This document shows, piece by piece, positions 62,142 to 64,000 of a DNA stretch of 64,000 nucleotides (its first letter is position 1; every line of letters begins with the position of its first letter). The stretch is taken from positions 2,719,043 to 2,783,042 of the forward strand of contig CP129469.1 of assembly GCA_030583665.1 (NCBI GenBank), in the 5' to 3' direction. Under the pieces are notes generated by a model. The model searched no databases and was not told the origin of the DNA. It saw only the letters and a program-made list of their open reading frames with translations. This DNA comes from Candidatus Jettenia sp. AMX2. Lineage in GTDB: Bacteria; Planctomycetota; Brocadiia; Brocadiales; Brocadiaceae. The position numbers were made by a program, and so were the translations under genes.

Positions 62142-62914
62142 CACCATACCTTCCAGGGGGCATTCCCGGAATTCCAAAGCTCCTCCAGGTGTATCTTATC
62201 TCTCAGAGTATCCATTGGCTCCCAAAATCCGGCATGTCTATAAGCGGAAAGCATGTTATCTTTTGCGAGGTTTTCCATTGGTTCTTTTTCCCAAACAGAT
62301 AAATCTCCCTCTATGTAGTCCATTATGCCTGGTTCAAGTACAAAAAAACCACCGTTGATCATTGCACCATCACCTAAAGGTTTCTCCTTAAATGTCCTGA
62401 TTATACAATTGTCCTGATTCAGTTTGAACGCTCCAAAACGCCCCGGTGGCTGGACCGCTGTCAGCGTTGCCAAAGTATTCTGATTCCTGTGAAAGGAAAT
62501 TAACTCTTTTATATTAACATCTGAAACTCCATCACCATAGGTCAGACAGAATGTTTCTTTATCCACATAGTCTTTTATCTTCTTTATTCTGCCTCCGGTC
62601 ATTGTTTTTTCGCCTGTATCAACCAGCGTGACCTTCCATGGCTCCACGCTATTATTATGCACCTGCATACTGTTATTTTTCAGGTCATATGTGACATCAG
62701 ACATATATAAAAAATAATTTGAAAAATATTCCTTGATAACATGCCCCTTGTAACCGAGGCAGATAATGAAATCGTTCAGTCCATAGGCAGCATAGATTTT
62801 CATGATATGCCAGAGAATAGGCTTCCCGCCGATTTCCACCATTGGCTTGGGACGTATTGTACTCTCTTCCGATATACGCGTCCCATAACCTCCGGCAAGT
62901 ATCACAGTTTTCAT
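62141..62914 (-). CDS. rfbF: Glucose-1-phosphate cytidylyltransferase
   Basis: 257 residues. [20 protein letters not shown] (nucleotide-binding loop) and [19 protein letters not shown] are the signature of RfbF/Ddh[16 protein letters not shown] carries the metal-binding Asp, and [24 protein letters not shown] and [20 protein letters not shown] are further family features. It makes CDP-glucose from CTP and glucose-1-phosphate. Overlap with rfbG shows translational coupling. First gene of the 50-63 kb cluster on the minus strand; no RfbH (dehydrase) homologue is visible in the window. Confidence 0.95.
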   Translation of the reverse strand: MKTVILAGGYGTRISEESTIRPKPMVEIGGKPILWHIMKIYAAYGLNDFIICLGYKGHVIKEYFSNYFLYMSDVTYDLKNNSMQVHNNSVEPWKVTLVDTGEKTMTGGRIKKIKDYVDKETFCLTYGDGVSDVNIKELISFHRNQNTLATLTAVQPPGRFGAFKLNQDNCIIRTFKEKPLGDGAMINGGFFVLEPGIMDYIEGDLSVWEKEPMENLAKDNMLSAYRHAGFWEPMDTLRDKIHLEELWNSGNAPWKVW

Positions 62915-63389
62915 AAATGATCTTCCCCTTTTGATTGTATCTTATGCGTTGGTCCTTTATCACTAAAGTAAGACACACTTGTACGGTGTGGTTGGTAGAT
63001 GCATTACCATAAATTAGATTCTTCGGTCTCACCTCTGAAAGATATAAAAGAAGGCTTTTCACGGACAAAGCCGAAGGGTATGAAACAACCGGTGAATCTT
63101 TGTTCGTAATTTCTGGACGCCAATTAAGGGTGGCAAGGATAAAAAATTTTGTCCGTAGCACTTTGAAAAAAGGTTCCGTTAGGGGCGGATATAAGATACG
63201 TAAGCAATCGAAGAGCGAAGCCAATATATCGCTCCTCTGGAGCCTAATTCTCATATTTTGCAGAAACTTATTGAACAGTTACGCTACTTTTAACGCAGTA
63301 GTGGCAAGGCGCACCTTGCCACTACTGCACAGATTTTAAATTCCCATATAACATATATTATATATATAATTCTATAGGAAAATCAATAA
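62915..63389. other. Intergenic region between rfbF and a LamG gene
   Basis: No gene. Contains sequence related to the dispersed repeat (about 63005-63050) and the long palindrome at 63295-63328. Any promoter for rfbF should be here but I cannot define one. Confidence 0.4.
63295..63328. repeat. Perfect inverted repeat, 15-bp arms
   Basis: GCAGTAGTGGCAAGG, loop CGCA, CCTTGCCACTACTGC. It lies just beyond the 3' end of the LamG gene at 63390 (minus strand) and could serve as its transcript end, although no T-tract follows. Confidence 0.7.
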
Positions 63390-64000
63390 TTAATTACCAT
63401 GATACAAGTCCAGCACTTCCTGATTGCTCAATGCACGGTTGTAGACCTGAACCTCGTCAACAATACCATCCATATGACCATAATTAGATAGTAATGCCCC
63501 TACAGCCATATAAGATGCCGCTGTATACGGCACTATGGTATTCCCTGCAGGATGTGTTTGCGTATTTACGAGTTGCCCATCTACATATAACTTTTGTTCA
63601 CCGGTGGTCTTGCTGTATGTCCCTGTAACGTGAAACCATTTTCCCGTTGAAGTTCCCAGATTCATAATCGCATGCTTTTGAGTTTTTGTCCCACCGGATG
63701 TTTGAGTAGTTACAATAAACCGTATCGTATCTCTCGAACCGCTATACTGATTGAAATACAGCCCATACCCTTCTACCCTGGACCATGACCAGCCACCAAA
63801 AATAGTATCCGGCGTTGCCGTATCCACTGAATTCCGGTAAAACCACGCTGAAACCGATATCTCTTCATAGTTTAATGAGGGGACTGATACATAATTACTC
63901 GTACCGTTAAAACTTAATGCACCCCAGATCTTGCCCGTTGTCCAGGTAGCGCCATGTATGGCGCCATTCCGGTTATTCCCTGATGAATCCTTTGCAACCG
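63390..64000 (-). CDS. LamG-domain protein, C-terminal part (5' end outside window)
   Basis: The frame is open from the right edge to the stop at 63390, giving about 203 residues. It is one LamG domain: TSNYVSVPSLNYEEISVSAW, RVEGYGLYFNQYSGSRDTIR, KWFHVTGTYSKTTGEQKLYV and GIVDEVQVYNRALSNQEVLD. It is almost base-identical to the last 620 bases of the gene at 26963-31630, which points to recent duplication or gene conversion. The very C-terminus differs (LYHGN instead of LFNNQ). Probably the end of another large secreted modular protein. Confidence 0.85.
   Translation of the reverse strand, partial: VAKDSSGNNRNGAIHGATWTTGKIWGALSFNGTSNYVSVPSLNYEEISVSAWFYRNSVDTATPDTIFGGWSWSRVEGYGLYFNQYSGSRDTIRFIVTTQTSGGTKTQKHAIMNLGTSTGKWFHVTGTYSKTTGEQKLYVDGQLVNTQTHPAGNTIVPYTAASYMAVGALLSNYGHMDGIVDEVQVYNRALSNQEVLDLYHGN

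Noticed and set aside
62697-63254. 185-codon minus-strand frame upstream of rfbF
   Set aside because: It overlaps the start of rfbF in another frame, has no family features and runs through repeat-like sequence.

Overview
The window looks like an accessory, surface-biogenesis region of a Gram-negative bacterium with an AT-leaning genome. The ≥10-heme NapC/NrfH-type cytochrome, secreted alkaline phosphatases with LamG/Big_5 modules, an SUMF1/zinc-ribbon protein and many decayed insertion sequences fit an anammox-type planctomycete (Brocadiales). That assignment is inference; no rRNA, tRNA or marker gene is present, and I see no CRISPR array.

Layout. 1-3.9 kb: a membrane-anchored multiheme cytochrome c (minus strand, running off the left edge), then a secreted hypothetical protein and an SUMF1-domain protein (plus strand). 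4.1-8.8 kb: a giant secreted protein with a putative TIM-barrel-like N-terminus, a BNR/sortilin-like propeller, an FN3-like domain and a LamG domain. 8.8-12.1 kb: a gene-poor stretch with a frameshifted IS1634-family transposase and a truncated Uma2 nuclease gene. 12.1-26.3 kb: an exopolysaccharide cluster on the minus strand (Wza-like export protein, Wzc-like co-polymerase with a degenerate P-loop, two sulfotransferases, O-antigen polymerase/ligase-type membrane protein, radical SAM protein, four glycosyltransferases, two methyltransferases), which suggests a sulfated polymer.

27.0-41.9 kb: the most unusual part. Five consecutive minus-strand genes encode secreted modular proteins: a small beta-sandwich-like domain protein, a cadherin-like/Big_5/LamG protein, an alkaline phosphatase fused to LamG and Big_5 modules, a stand-alone alkaline phosphatase, and another cadherin-like/LamG/Big_5 protein. 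Upstream of the first gene is a sequence that folds as a class I cyclic di-GMP (GEMM-I) riboswitch whose 3' strand is also the 5' arm of an intrinsic terminator, so c-di-GMP is predicted to switch the operon on. The genes show repeated recent duplication and chimera formation: near-identical LamG cassettes, 321-bp and 963-bp tandem repeats, and leftover gene tails in front of two genes.

42-51 kb: a mobile-element graveyard (IS91-like, IS3, IS630 and IS200/IS605-like remnants, MITEs, gene fragments) with one glycosyltransferase, a nitrilase-family amidase and a truncated methyltransferase. 50.5-62.9 kb: an O-antigen-type cluster on the minus strand with CDP-glucose synthesis and dehydration (RfbF, RfbG), a sugar 3,5-epimerase, an SAF-domain oxidoreductase, a class III aminotransferase, a nucleotidyltransferase, Wzm/Wzt ABC export, a phosphotransferase and a GT2 enzyme. 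The right edge holds the end of one more LamG protein, nearly identical to the one 36 kb away.

Taken together, the window encodes two polysaccharide systems (Wza/Wzc-type and ABC-type) and a family of secreted LamG/phosphatase proteins, plausibly all components of the cell surface and biofilm matrix.
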